The translations under genes and the position numbers were made by a program. Under the pieces are notes generated by a model. The model ran no database searches. It saw nothing but the letters and a program-made list of their open reading frames with translations, and had not been told where the DNA came from. Positions 1-8,242 of a DNA stretch of 64,000 bases are shown here, one piece after another (within the stretch, counting starts at the first letter, position 1; each line of letters begins with the position of its first letter). The DNA is from a virus, in IMG/VR virus record IMGVR_UViG_3300037541_000804, positions 62,001-126,000 of that record. One strand, 5' to 3'.

Positions 1-2719
1 TGGTTAAAAAACTCCCCGTCTGTTCTGTTGTAACGAAAGTTCCCGTCGCAGATTGTAGATTAGCAATTAATCCGCTATGATAGCCGCTTATTCCTGTAGC
101 AAAGGTAATAGTGGCATACGAGGATAGATCAACCCCAGTAATAAACCCAGAAGGATTATTAATCGGATAAAATTGCCCAGTTTGAGAGGAAGTTATAAAA
201 ACACCCGTTGTAGAGTTGATACCGTTAATCTGCCCCTGCAAATGGCCGCTAACGCCAGTAACGTATCCAGTTGACGCTAAATTTGAAACATCTGCCGCGA
301 CAAGATAAGACGAGGGATTACTTGATAATGGATAATACCTAGCATCTCCCGCTCCCGTGGTTAAAAACCCACCAGTTTGAGAAGCGGTAACGTAACTTCC
401 AATTGGTTGATAACCAGTCAAAAATCCAGTCGATCCAGACACGGTAATTGTAGAACCAGCGACAGTGACGGAGTTGTTTCCCGCTCCAGCCACGGTAATG
501 GTTCCCGAAAGACCATTAAGGGTTCCAACGCCAGCGCTACTGGCTGAAATCAATGACGCAAGATAACCGCTGACACCAGTGACGTAGCCCGTAGTTGCAT
601 AACTAGAAAGATCAACGCCAGTGATGTAATTCGCTGGGTTAGAAGCTGCATAAAATTGGCCCGTTTGACCAGTCGTAACGAAGTTTCCAGTTTGAGAATT
701 TATTGCAGATACTTGCGTTTGTAAATGCCCAGAAACTCCTGTTACATAAGGAACTGTTGCATAATTAGACAGGTTTACTCCAGTAATGTATCCACTAGGA
801 TTAGAATTGAGTGGGTAAAAAAGATTAGAATACGAGCCAGTATTAGATTGAAGCGCGTATCGAACATCTCCCGCTCCCGTAGTTAGAAATGATCCCGTAT
901 TGGCCGAAAGAGAAAACTGTCCAGTAACAGATTCGATAGCCGAAATTTGAATGTCCAAATAACCACTTATTCCAGTAACGAATGGTATCGTCGCATAGTT
1001 AGATAAATCAACACCCGTGATGAAGCCTCCAGTGCCATTTTGTATTGAAGTAATTTGTCCCTGGAGATGCCCGCTTACGCCAGTGACGTACGATTGAGTT
1101 GCGTACGTTGATAAATCGGCGGAAACCAAAAACCCGCTAGGGTTTCCCGTCAATGGATAAAACGCTCCAGTATATGCCCCAGTGGCAGATTGTAGAGTGT
1201 ATCTGTTGTCGCCCGCACCAGTTGTTAAGAACGCGCCAGTATTAGACGCCAAGGCAAACAATCCTGTGACACCCTCAACACTAGACAGGCGAGTGTTTAA
1301 GATGCCCGTCGCGGATTGTAGGTTAGAAATTAACCCACTGTGATAGCCGCTAACTCCTGTAACAAAAGCTATTGTGGCGTACTGAGATAGATCAACACCA
1401 GTAATATATCCAGAGGGATTATTGATTGGATAAAACTGACCAGTCTGAGAAGATGTTATAAAAACACCCGTCGCGGAATTAATATTATTGATCTGACCCT
1501 GTAAATATCCGCTAACGCCAGTGACATATCCTGTTGACGCTAGGCTTGAAATGTCCGCTGCAACAAGATAAGATAGTGGGTTGCTTGATAGCGGGTAATA
1601 CCTTGAATCGCCCGCTCCTGTGGTTAAAAATCCACCAGTTTGCGAAGTGGTGACATAATTACCAACTGGTTGATAACCTGTCAAAAATCCAGTCGCTCCA
1701 GACACCGTGATGGTAGAGCCAGCGACAGAGACGGTATTGTTGCCCGCTCCTGCGAGGGTTAATGATCCAGATAATCCATTAAGAGTTCTAACACCCGCGC
1801 TACTAGCCGAAATCAACGACGCAAGATAGCCGCTAACGCCAGTCACATAGCCAGTAGTTGCGTAATTAGAAAGATCAACTCCAGTAATGTAATTCGCTGG
1901 ATTAGACGCCGCATAAAACTGACCCGTCTGGCCAGTTGTAATGAAATTACCGCTTTGGGAGTTTATTGCGGAAATTTGCGCTTGCAAATAACCAGAAACT
2001 CCTGTCACATACCCAGTGGAAGCTAAACTCACTATATCGGCAGCAACAAGGTAGCTTGACGGGTTTGAAGACAGGGGATAATATCTTGAATCCGCCGCGC
2101 CAGTAATTAAAAACGAGCCAGTTTCGGATGGTCGAACAACCTGCCCCGTCACATATCTGCCGTCAATTGAGAAAATTACTGAACCGCCATCTCCAGTTCT
2201 GAAAAGCGTAACTTCGCCATTGTTTTCATTAAAATCCCCCGAAACAACATAATAATTGTTATCTACAATCTGGTTCTGCAAGTATCCAGACAAGCCCGTG
2301 ACATAGGGAATCGTCGCGTAATCGGAGAGATTTACGCCAGTAATATATCCGCTAGGATTGGTTCTCGGGTAAAAATCTAAGGAGTAAACGCCCGTTTCTG
2401 TTTTTGCGACATATCCAGTAAGATAACCTGTTTCAGCGGCTCCACCTTCTCCGCTGATTAAAACAGGGACTCCATTAACTGTCGGACGGGAAATAAAATT
2501 CTTTACGCCCGAAATGTTTTGATCACTAGTCAAATCAACAGCATTACCCGCTGTGGTGATTAACCCGCTTACGTCAATCAATTGTTGGTAAGTCGCAAAC
2601 CCTGTAATTGGATCGCTCCCATTAGGTAGATGAGTATTGGCATGAGGATATAATGCTCCACCGATTGTTACGCTCGTACTATTCGGCGGATTAATGGTTA
2701 CAGAAATATCCGTGGGCAT
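1..2719 (-). CDS. repeat-rich tail-fibre-like protein, C-terminus beyond window
   Basis: Open from an ATG at 2717-2719 to the window edge with no stop, so at least 906 residues and partial at its C-terminus. The N-terminal stretch is unique (starts MPTDISVTINPP). The rest is built of short beta-type repeats such as TGYVTGVSGYLQ and NPSGYITGVDLS, rich in Gly, Thr, Ser and Tyr. A longer period of 1263 bp (421 codons) is superimposed: 1-747 matches 1264-2010 throughout. Such Gly/Thr-rich repeats are typical of phage fibres and other host-contact virion proteins. It is the distal visible gene of the head/tail block, with an L-motif 8 bases before the start. No enzymatic or chaperone domain is visible because the end is missing. 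An alternative is a giant adhesin-like virion protein. Confidence 0.75.
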   Translation of the reverse strand, partial: MPTDISVTINPPNSTSVTIGGALYPHANTHLPNGSDPITGFATYQQLIDVSGLITTAGNAVDLTSDQNISGVKNFISRPTVNGVPVLISGEGGAAETGYLTGYVAKTETGVYSLDFYPRTNPSGYITGVNLSDYATIPYVTGLSGYLQNQIVDNNYYVVSGDFNENNGEVTLFRTGDGGSVIFSIDGRYVTGQVVRPSETGSFLITGAADSRYYPLSSNPSSYLVAADIVSLASTGYVTGVSGYLQAQISAINSQSGNFITTGQTGQFYAASNPANYITGVDLSNYATTGYVTGVSGYLASLISASSAGVRTLNGLSGSLTLAGAGNNTVSVAGSTITVSGATGFLTGYQPVGNYVTTSQTGGFLTTGAGDSRYYPLSSNPLSYLVAADISSLASTGYVTGVSGYLQGQINNINSATGVFITSSQTGQFYPINNPSGYITGVDLSQYATIAFVTGVSGYHSGLISNLQSATGILNTRLSSVEGVTGLFALASNTGAFLTTGAGDNRYTLQSATGAYTGAFYPLTGNPSGFLVSADLSTYATQSYVTGVSGHLQGQITSIQNGTGGFITGVDLSNYATIPFVTGISGYLDIQISAIESVTGQFSLSANTGSFLTTGAGDVRYALQSNTGSYSNLFYPLNSNPSGYITGVNLSNYATVPYVTGVSGHLQTQVSAINSQTGNFVTTGQTGQFYAASNPANYITGVDLSSYATTGYVTGVSGYLASLISASSAGVGTLNGLSGTITVAGAGNNSVTVAGSTITVSGSTGFLTGYQPIGSYVTASQTGGFLTTGAGDARYYPLSSNPSSYLVAADVSNLASTGYVTGVSGHLQGQINGINSTTGVFITSSQTGQFYPINNPSGFITGVDLSSYATITFATGISGYHSGLIANLQSATGTFVTTEQTGSFLT

Positions 2720-2727
2720 ATCTAGTA

Positions 2728-2733
2728 ATTACA
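2728..2733 (-). promoter_or_regulatory. L-motif TGTAAT upstream of fibre gene
   Basis: TGTAAT on the minus strand with 8 bases to the ATG at 2719 and no TTGACA-like box upstream. One of about a dozen identical hexamers placed just before late-type genes. Confidence 0.5.
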
Positions 2734-2747
2734 CCCAAAGAGGCTAA

Positions 2748-3092
2748 TCACTCGAAAGAACCGCCCAACACTTCAACAGAACCCTCTAGTATTCTAAGAG
2801 AGAGTCCAGAAAGTGGATAACCGTAAACTTCATGACTATAACTGTCTTTTGTCAAGGAGAGCGTTTGACTGGCTGATAAACTCATGTTGACAATACCAGA
2901 AGTGGCCGAAAGTATTTCTGGCGTAAAACTTGGCCCAAGTTCGCCGTCCCAACCTCGGCGCAAAACTCCAGAAAAAGAGTAACCAGAGATTGGATATTCT
3001 CCCGAAGATGTTGCAAGGTCAAAAGTGTATGAATAGGAAGCTCCACGCTCAATAGCGTATGCTCCAGTGAGATTGTATGTTGCAGCGGCCAT
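2748..3092 (-). CDS. small virion-associated protein, Ig-like/beta type
   Basis: 114 residues with alternating beta-strand pattern: ERGASYSYTFDL near 15-26, a GYSFSGVLRRGW segment near 37-48, then LSASQTLSLTKDSYSHEVY and a closing ILEGSVEVLGGSFE. This layout (rGa.f..t, G.lR, Ls..qT..l..g.Y.yev, leG.v.V) recalls short beta proteins often found beside phage tail and baseplate genes. It lies between the fibre gene and gene 3092-3583, and its ATG overlaps that gene's stop region, suggesting co-translation. Assignment to virion assembly is by resemblance and position, not by a catalytic motif. Confidence 0.6.
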   Translation of the reverse strand: MAAATYNLTGAYAIERGASYSYTFDLATSSGEYPISGYSFSGVLRRGWDGELGPSFTPEILSATSGIVNMSLSASQTLSLTKDSYSHEVYGYPLSGLSLRILEGSVEVLGGSFE

Positions 3093-3583
3093 TAGTCGAA
3101 ACGAGAGTATGTGAAGTATGGATAAGTGCCGCTTTCGAAATTATTCCATCCACCGACCTGAGATGGCGTTGCGGCGTAAAGTTGATAACTATACACCATA
3201 GTGTCAATCTCGGATTTTAAATCCTTAGCTATATCATTAAACTCGCGTGCTACTTCTTTTTTATTCACGAAAGAAATCCTATTATCTCCATCGCTAACAG
3301 AAAGGATGTTATCGCCATTTGAGGACGAGTTTAAAACCCCGCGTAAGGCATTCCTTGAAGAACGTTGGTAATAATTAACCATGTATTGGCGAGCTAAAAT
3401 GTTCGCCGCAGCATTATCAATCGAGGGGTCTTCTCCCGAAAAGTTTGTGTGGATGAGCGTGTTTAATCCGCCGACATTAGCCGACAACCATCCAGAAATT
3501 TGCGAGTGAGTAGTCGCTTCTGTATCAGAGGCGAATTCCGTCGAAAAGATTTGAGAAGCAATCGTGGAATAGATGTTTGGCAT
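3092..3583 (-). CDS. head-tail region protein, function unknown
   Basis: 163 residues, mostly helical, with hydrophilic surface and no membrane segment. It sits between capsid-side genes and tail-side genes, where head-completion or connector proteins are usually encoded. Its length and predicted helices would suit that role, but no motif proves it. The ATG at 3581-3583 is preceded 7 bases upstream by the L-motif, so it is probably the first gene of a late transcript running into 2748-3092. Confidence 0.55.
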   Translation of the reverse strand: MPNIYSTIASQIFSTEFASDTEATTHSQISGWLSANVGGLNTLIHTNFSGEDPSIDNAAANILARQYMVNYYQRSSRNALRGVLNSSSNGDNILSVSDGDNRISFVNKKEVAREFNDIAKDLKSEIDTMVYSYQLYAATPSQVGGWNNFESGTYPYFTYSRFD

Positions 3584-3590
3584 CTATTGG

Positions 3591-3596
3591 ATTACA
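3591..3596 (-). promoter_or_regulatory. L-motif TGTAAT upstream of 3092-3583
   Basis: TGTAAT with 7 bases to the ATG at 3583. No -35 hexamer is visible. Confidence 0.5.
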
Positions 3597-3837
3597 CGGT
3601 TACGCGATAAAATGAAAAAGGCTTTTTGTCAGATAGGCTGCCTACCTTAAACTCGACTGGAGTTTGAGTTCCGTCTTTCTCAAATTTATAATGAGTATGG
3701 ATTGTTTGGCCGCAAAGAGACGTGAACGATGAGCCTCCAATTTGAATAGATGGCTTTTCGAGTTTAGAAGGATCAAATTTCTTAAACTTTCGCCGCTCCT
3801 GCCAATTGGCAAATAATTCTTTAATTTTTGCAAACAT
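3592..3837 (-). CDS. small basic protein in structural block
   Basis: 81 residues starting MFAKIKELFANW. The N-terminal half is a basic amphipathic helix (ERRKFKKF), followed by a beta-rich half ending SFYRVTV. It is encoded between the 182-residue protein and the presumed head-tail gene. No family recognised. A second frame is open across the same bases, but only this frame fits the gene order and spacing. Confidence 0.5.
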   Translation of the reverse strand: MFAKIKELFANWQERRKFKKFDPSKLEKPSIQIGGSSFTSLCGQTIHTHYKFEKDGTQTPVEFKVGSLSDKKPFSFYRVTV

Positions 3838-3848
3838 ACTTTTGGCCG

Positions 3849-4397
3849 TTAAAATTTCATACCCAATGCTTCCATAGCCTTACGCTCTTCTGGATTACTT
3901 GGATTAAGAGGGCGACGGACAAATGGTTTGGGCATTTTATTCATGGCCCCAGCAGCAGCATTGCGCGAAAAGAACGACTCTTCTAGGTGTTTTTTGAGAA
4001 TCGGCGGACTCTCGAACTTGTTTAGCTGTAGTTTTTCGGCCAAAGCTTGCATGCTTGGGTAGGTCATATCGTTGAGCTTGGCTTTAAACGTGTCGAAATC
4101 GGTTGTGCCGAAGACGTTTGTTTGGTTGATGTTTAAGACTCGCTCAAGTTCTTCGCGGCTCACTTCGTCACTAGCAACAGCCACTTCTTGTTCGGGCGGA
4201 AGTTGGCCAGTAGTGATTTCTAGCAATTCTAGAGGGGTAGAAACCTTTTCTGCATTGTCGGCTGGAGGAAGAGATTCATAGCGACCATTCGCCACTTCTA
4301 GAGAAGGCGGGTTAAGTTTCGCAACAGCCTTGGCTAATTCGCCGATAGCTTTAGTTTGTTTTTCAAGTGCGGTGAGGATTGGGTCTTTCTTGGGCAT
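3849..4397 (-). CDS. structural-block protein, unknown
   Basis: 182 residues. The first 35 form a Lys/Ala/Leu helix, a Pro/Glu-rich linker follows, and the C-terminal part is basic and Pro-rich (MPKPFVRRPLNPSNPEERK). Directly follows the capsid-gene terminator. Its start is preceded by a TTAATAT box about 8 bases upstream, so it may be transcribed separately from the capsid gene. The low-complexity linker would suit a virion-associated or assembly protein. No family recognised. Confidence 0.5.
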   Translation of the reverse strand: MPKKDPILTALEKQTKAIGELAKAVAKLNPPSLEVANGRYESLPPADNAEKVSTPLELLEITTGQLPPEQEVAVASDEVSREELERVLNINQTNVFGTTDFDTFKAKLNDMTYPSMQALAEKLQLNKFESPPILKKHLEESFFSRNAAAGAMNKMPKPFVRRPLNPSNPEERKAMEALGMKF

Positions 4398-4423
4398 ATA
4401 AAGATATTAACAGCCAAAAACAA

Positions 4424-4455
4424 GAAACCCCACCCTTTTTCAAGAGCGGGGTTTC
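4424..4455 (-). terminator. rho-independent terminator after capsid gene
   Basis: Minus-strand stem GAAACCCC / GGGGTTTC (8 bp) with a 16-base loop, then TTGTTTTTGG. It lies just past the capsid stop and before the next gene's start, as expected for a high-level capsid transcript. Confidence 0.8.
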
Positions 4456-4477
4456 CACACAACACACACCAAACAAC

Positions 4478-5614
4478 TTAGAGGATCAAGCCAACCAAGC
4501 CACGAACGTCGAGAACGAGACGACCTTCTTCCATACCGCCGTAGTAGCCAATCTTATCTTGGGCGCGATTAAGAACGCCGAATTGGTTGTCGGCTTGAAG
4601 ATCAAGCGTAGAGCCAGTTTCGGAATCTGTCGCGATTAGGCGAAGCAGACACTCTTTAGAACGGTCGATGCCGATCATAATCTGGTCAGATGCGTCGGTA
4701 AACGCCGCACCTTGGCCAGCCGCGAGGTCGGTGTAGGAGGTGGAGCCAGCAGCCGCTTTAAACACGGTATTGAAGCGGCGGGATTCGCCGAATTCGTTAT
4801 ACTCATGAAACGTAATTCCGAGAAACTCGCTCATACCAGCGGACTCAAAGAGTTTTTCACGAATGCTTTCAGGAGCAGCAACGCTGTCAAGAATAGCGGA
4901 AGTGATAGGAGCGGCCTTGGTGTTAATGGCGTTGTAAGCCATGCCACGGAGTTCTTCAAGAGCTTCGGGAGAAGCAAGCATATCGGTGATACGTCCTTGG
5001 GCACCAACGGGAGTACCTTTGATCCAAGAAGTATTGATACGCTTCATGCGAAGGCGAATACCAGACAAATCTTGAGGAAGGAAACGACCTGCGACACCTA
5101 CGCGGAAGACGTGGCTAAGGCCATTAGTGTTGGCATTAGCAAGAGCATTCATTAGAGGGCCAGCGGCAAAGTTATCCTGGAGATACAGGATTTCTTGGCC
5201 GAGACGGCTCATAGCTTTTGCCACAACACCAAGACGGCTTTGGGCCGCATGTTTACGAAGGAAGCTAACGGCTGTTTCCAGCTTATAGGTGTCCACAAAC
5301 ATTTCCTGAGAAGGTGGCTTAACTTCATTCGAGCCAAGACCGCCATCAGCATGCTGGCTCCAAACGGAGAAGTAACCAACGTCGTTCACGTCGCTGAATA
5401 GGTCGAGCGGAATGGTAGGATTAGTGTCCTTCTGATACGTCATAGCCGTATAGAAGTTGCCAATCGTAGGAGCATTCATGATCGCTTCGGCGAGGGGTTT
5501 TCCCATGTATTCGGCAAAGCTAGTTTGCGCCTGCATACGAACAAGCGGATCGCGGGAAGCCATCGCTTGAATAAGCTGGATTTGTTCGGGAGTTTCTTTT
5601 AGAGTAATTTTCAT
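4478..5614 (-). CDS. major capsid protein (probable)
   Basis: 378 residues, soluble, no signal peptide. It lies next to a protease/scaffold gene (6282-7811) and a second small abundant-type virion protein (5644-6264), and is followed by a strong terminator. This is the standard capsid position and size for an HK97-fold shell protein. The N-terminus (MKITLKETPEQIQLIQAMAS) is helical, as in scaffold-like delta regions. A middle part has a long helix (spine-like), and the C-terminal third is beta-rich. Fold assignment is inferred from position and size; there is no diagnostic motif to read by eye. Confidence 0.75.
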   Translation of the reverse strand: MKITLKETPEQIQLIQAMASRDPLVRMQAQTSFAEYMGKPLAEAIMNAPTIGNFYTAMTYQKDTNPTIPLDLFSDVNDVGYFSVWSQHADGGLGSNEVKPPSQEMFVDTYKLETAVSFLRKHAAQSRLGVVAKAMSRLGQEILYLQDNFAAGPLMNALANANTNGLSHVFRVGVAGRFLPQDLSGIRLRMKRINTSWIKGTPVGAQGRITDMLASPEALEELRGMAYNAINTKAAPITSAILDSVAAPESIREKLFESAGMSEFLGITFHEYNEFGESRRFNTVFKAAAGSTSYTDLAAGQGAAFTDASDQIMIGIDRSKECLLRLIATDSETGSTLDLQADNQFGVLNRAQDKIGYYGGMEEGRLVLDVRGLVGLIL

Positions 5615-5643
5615 TGTAAAAAGGTTTTTCTAGGGTTTAGAAA

Positions 5644-6264
5644 TTATTTGCAGTCAAATTTGACCTGAGCGTATTGGCCGCTCCAACCATCTGCGTAGGT
5701 TCCAAGGCTGTTATCGCGGGAGCCAGTGCCAATTACGACGCCAAAGCGTTGAGAATCGGAGGCTGTGCAACCAGTAACCTTGCCAGAAACAGTGGAAGGC
5801 TTGATGCCATTACCAACAGTAAGGGTTCCGTCGATAGCGGAAACGCTAAGGGTAAGGATGCCCTTGGTGAGAACAGGAACATCTTGGCCTTTGACCGCCA
5901 CATTACATTCGAGAGCTTTCTGAGGATAGCGGCTAATGTATTCGCCGTTTTCATCATAAAGAGCGGTTTCCTTGAGAATGAAGCCAAGAGGAATATCGCC
6001 AGAAACGGCGGGCTTAATCTTGCGAGTTACAGATGGGCGCTGATTCCAGCCGACACCATTGTAATTGGTTTTGCCAAGATAGCTATCGCTGGAGAAGCTG
6101 ACAGGATCAAGGTCTAGATTTGCGGACGCGATGGTTGCAAGAACGCCTTCGTCGCCGAAGCCAGCGCCAGAAGTGCTTGTGTTAACATATGCATCTTCGA
6201 GAGCGAAGCCAACGACAATATCGTAGGGATTTTCTTGTTTGAATGGTAGGAGGCGTTTGGCCAT
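5644..6264 (-). CDS. head decoration or minor capsid protein (probable)
   Basis: 206 residues, Gly/Ser/Thr-rich and beta-dominated, with a start (MAKRLLPFKQENPYDIVVGF) and body typical of head decoration or stabilisation proteins. Encoded between protease/scaffold and major capsid, each separated by fewer than 30 bases, so very likely the same late operon. Two Cys residues (near 120 and 167) and a terminal Cys are present. The role is inferred from neighbours. It could alternatively be a head-fibre base protein. Confidence 0.55.
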   Translation of the reverse strand: MAKRLLPFKQENPYDIVVGFALEDAYVNTSTSGAGFGDEGVLATIASANLDLDPVSFSSDSYLGKTNYNGVGWNQRPSVTRKIKPAVSGDIPLGFILKETALYDENGEYISRYPQKALECNVAVKGQDVPVLTKGILTLSVSAIDGTLTVGNGIKPSTVSGKVTGCTASDSQRFGVVIGTGSRDNSLGTYADGWSGQYAQVKFDCK

Positions 6265-6281
6265 ATAGTTTTAGGGGTAGA

Positions 6282-7811
6282 TTAGTTAAAGGAAATTTTA
6301 ATATTGTCAGCGGAGAATGCTTTTGCCCAAGCTTCTTTGAGGTCTTCGGGGTTTTGGCCACCGTTGTTGTTTGGGATTTGTTTTTCGGAAGCTTTGGCTT
6401 CTTCTAGGGCTTTTTCGGCCAATTCTTTGTCGGAGAGCTTCTTGGTAGAGGCTTTGGAGATTTCAGTGAGTTTTTCAGCAACAAGTTTGTCAATTGAGGC
6501 TTTGGCTTCTTTTTCCTTGGCCTCTTTGCCTTTCTTGTTTTTGTCTTTCATCAGTTTGGCCATCTTATCTTTGTAGGAAGTGAAAGCAGCTTCGGACGAA
6601 TCGAGAGTTTTGAGGTCGCTCGCAAGGATTTGCTTGTCGTCAGCGTCAAGATCGAATTCTTCATCAAATTCAGCCATGCGAGCGCTGAAAAGGTCAGCAG
6701 CAGATTTGGCGGAAGCTTCGGCTTCAATTTTGGCGAGCTTGTCTTTTGTTTCGGCCAAATCTTTAACCAGAGCTTCTTGGGAAGCTTTAAATTCGGCGGA
6801 TTCTTTTTCGGCCTTTTCTTGCGAAGCCTTAGCCTCGTTGACTTTTGCCACATAACTTTCGGACGCTTCACGAATTTTGTCAGCCATAGCAGCTTCAAAA
6901 CCTTTCGTGGTGTTGTCTTTAATCATGTGGGCCTTGATTTCTTCGAGGATTTGTTCAAATTTTTCCATATTTTGCGGATGCTTGTTAGGTGTTACACTTG
7001 GTTTTTGGGATTTATCAAAATTATTTTCGGAAGATAAAGAAATTGTTGTTTTTTTCTCGGGTTCGCGGTTTGAATTGTGGGTTATAGCGCCGAGCGGCAT
7101 AATACCTGCTGGTTTTTTGGTCAACGCCACAGCCAGAGGAAGATGTTCTTTGCCGATTAAGCGGTAAATCTTTTCGCCATTATTGGTTTTGCCTTCGCCG
7201 CCGTATGCGGATAGGTATTTCTTTAATTCGCCAACGTATTTTTCGTCTCGAATGATTTCTGCCTCGTAGAAGTTTTTGCTACCAATAGCTAGGCCGAAAA
7301 CTGGAAATCCAATCTCTAGGCTTAGGCTGATACTCTTATATAGGGGGCTGTCTGGATTGGCAGAACTTTCTAGGGACGAAGCTAGTTCACTATCGGCGAT
7401 TTTATAGACTACGCCGCCAACACTGATATTGAACGGCTCTTTTGAAGCCAGCGCATCTTCCGCCGAAATAAGAACATTATCGTTATATGAGCTAAAACTA
7501 GAGGTAACTAAATGCCCAACAACTTTATCACGATTATGATTAGCGTTAACCATTTTGTTCCGCCAAAGCTGAACCGTGCCAATTGCGGCTTCTGGTTCAA
7601 GCATGTCCTCGTTTTTATTGGCGTAACCAGCGGCGCAGGCATTTGCGGCGAAAGCAAGAAGGTCGATGTTCCGATCTAGGTCGATTTCGTAAGAGGGAAT
7701 TAGCGGTCGAAGACCTTCGAGTGAGGCTTTTGAGTAAAACGGGCATTCAAAAAATGACCCGCCGTAAGAAACATTCGACTCAAAAATAGACGTATGGGCA
7801 AAATTCTCCAT
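6282..7811 (-). CDS. prohead protease fused to scaffold
   Basis: 509 residues in two parts. Residues about 1-250 are globular, with a conserved-looking segment NKMVNANHNRDKVVGHLVTS (about 88-107) in which a His precedes the VVGHL strand, resembling herpesvirus-type prohead proteases. Residues about 270-480 form an almost uninterrupted Glu/Lys/Ala coiled coil, as in scaffolding core proteins. Protease-scaffold fusions that process themselves during head assembly are common in phages. The gene is first in the capsid operon and has an L-motif upstream. The catalytic Ser cannot be assigned with certainty by eye. Confidence 0.7.
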   Translation of the reverse strand: MENFAHTSIFESNVSYGGSFFECPFYSKASLEGLRPLIPSYEIDLDRNIDLLAFAANACAAGYANKNEDMLEPEAAIGTVQLWRNKMVNANHNRDKVVGHLVTSSFSSYNDNVLISAEDALASKEPFNISVGGVVYKIADSELASSLESSANPDSPLYKSISLSLEIGFPVFGLAIGSKNFYEAEIIRDEKYVGELKKYLSAYGGEGKTNNGEKIYRLIGKEHLPLAVALTKKPAGIMPLGAITHNSNREPEKKTTISLSSENNFDKSQKPSVTPNKHPQNMEKFEQILEEIKAHMIKDNTTKGFEAAMADKIREASESYVAKVNEAKASQEKAEKESAEFKASQEALVKDLAETKDKLAKIEAEASAKSAADLFSARMAEFDEEFDLDADDKQILASDLKTLDSSEAAFTSYKDKMAKLMKDKNKKGKEAKEKEAKASIDKLVAEKLTEISKASTKKLSDKELAEKALEEAKASEKQIPNNNGGQNPEDLKEAWAKAFSADNIKISFN

Positions 7812-7825
7812 GCTGTATGGAAATT

Positions 7826-7832
7826 ATTACAC
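7826..7832 (-). promoter_or_regulatory. L-motif GTGTAAT for the capsid operon
   Basis: GTGTAAT on the minus strand, 14 bases before the protease/scaffold ATG. It faces a second GTGTAAT on the plus strand 30 bases away, so the gap carries a divergent pair of late-type boxes. Confidence 0.5.
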
Positions 7833-7861
7833 GCAAAGTTTTAGAAATAAGAAATATTCTG

Positions 7862-7868
7862 GTGTAAT
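7862..7868 (+). promoter_or_regulatory. L-motif GTGTAAT driving the 7.9 kb RNA
   Basis: Plus-strand GTGTAAT with no -35 hexamer. There is no ORF downstream before the terminator at 7928-7969, so its product would be a short RNA of about 95 bases. Confidence 0.45.
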
Positions 7869-7874
7869 ACTCGT

Positions 7875-7969
7875 TAGATAGTTGTCCTGTGAGAGGGGGA
7901 GCAATCTTCCTCTCGTTCAACTGGCGAAGGCTACCGTAACCCCTCTCACACGGTAGCCTTTTGCTTTTT
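7875..7969 (+). ncRNA. candidate structured small RNA with pseudoknot
   Basis: Between the plus-strand L-motif and a T-rich end there is no ORF. A terminator-like hairpin (AGGCTACCGT at 7928-7937 with ACGGTAGCCT at 7950-7959) is followed by TTTTGCTTTTT. Its loop contains CCCCTCTCAC (7940-7949), which is perfectly complementary to GTGAGAGGGG at 7889-7898. That same 5' segment can instead pair locally with CCTCTC at 7909-7914. The RNA could therefore switch between a local hairpin and a loop-pairing pseudoknot. The function is unknown: a regulator of late genes, a packaging RNA or an attenuator are all possible. Confidence 0.5.
7928..7969 (+). terminator. terminator hairpin with U-tract
   Basis: 10-bp perfect stem, 12-base loop, then TTTTGCTTTTT on the plus strand. 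It ends the candidate small RNA before the plus-strand primase-like gene. Confidence 0.7.
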
Positions 7970-8207
7970 CTAATCGTTTAGTTTAGCCTCAAACACGATT
8001 TTAGCGGTTATGGCAGGAAGTGAGAATCCTAGCTCCGCCGCTTTACAAAACGGAAGACTCGTTGGAGGCGCAAGTTTGATTACGAGGATAAACAAATTTC
8101 AAAGGTCGCCCTTTCTAAATCCCCATTTCTGCATGGGGAGAGGAGGGGTCTTGGCCGAGACTCTGTAGTTTTGTTTGTTGTTTTCTTTTTGCGCGGCGAA
8201 TTGCTCC
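7970..8207. other. gene-free gap with hairpins
   Basis: No ORF with a credible start. Several short inverted repeats are visible: AGCGG/CCGCT around 8010-8050, CTCGT/ACGAG near 8070-8095, and CCCCAT/ATGGGG near 8119-8136. The last is followed by a purine-rich stretch. This may extend the neighbouring structured RNA region. No canonical tRNA fold could be made. Confidence 0.3.
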
Positions 8208-8236
8208 TTGACAGGTCTGATTTATGGTTGTAGATT
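8208..8236 (+). promoter_or_regulatory. E-promoter for 8243-8944
   Basis: TTGACA at 8208-8213, 17-base spacer, TAGATT at 8231-8236, and only 6 bases to the ATG at 8243. The transcript is predicted to start at the AUG. Confidence 0.7.
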
Positions 8237-8242
8237 AACAAC

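Noticed and set aside
6304-7167. Several long plus-strand frames opposite the protease/scaffold gene
   Set aside because: They are shadows of the Lys/Glu/Ala-rich coiled-coil codons on the other strand.
8000-8100. tRNA-like look around CTTTACAAAACGG and GTTTGATTAC
   Set aside because: No 5-bp T-stem or 7-base anticodon loop can be formed; only isolated hairpins.
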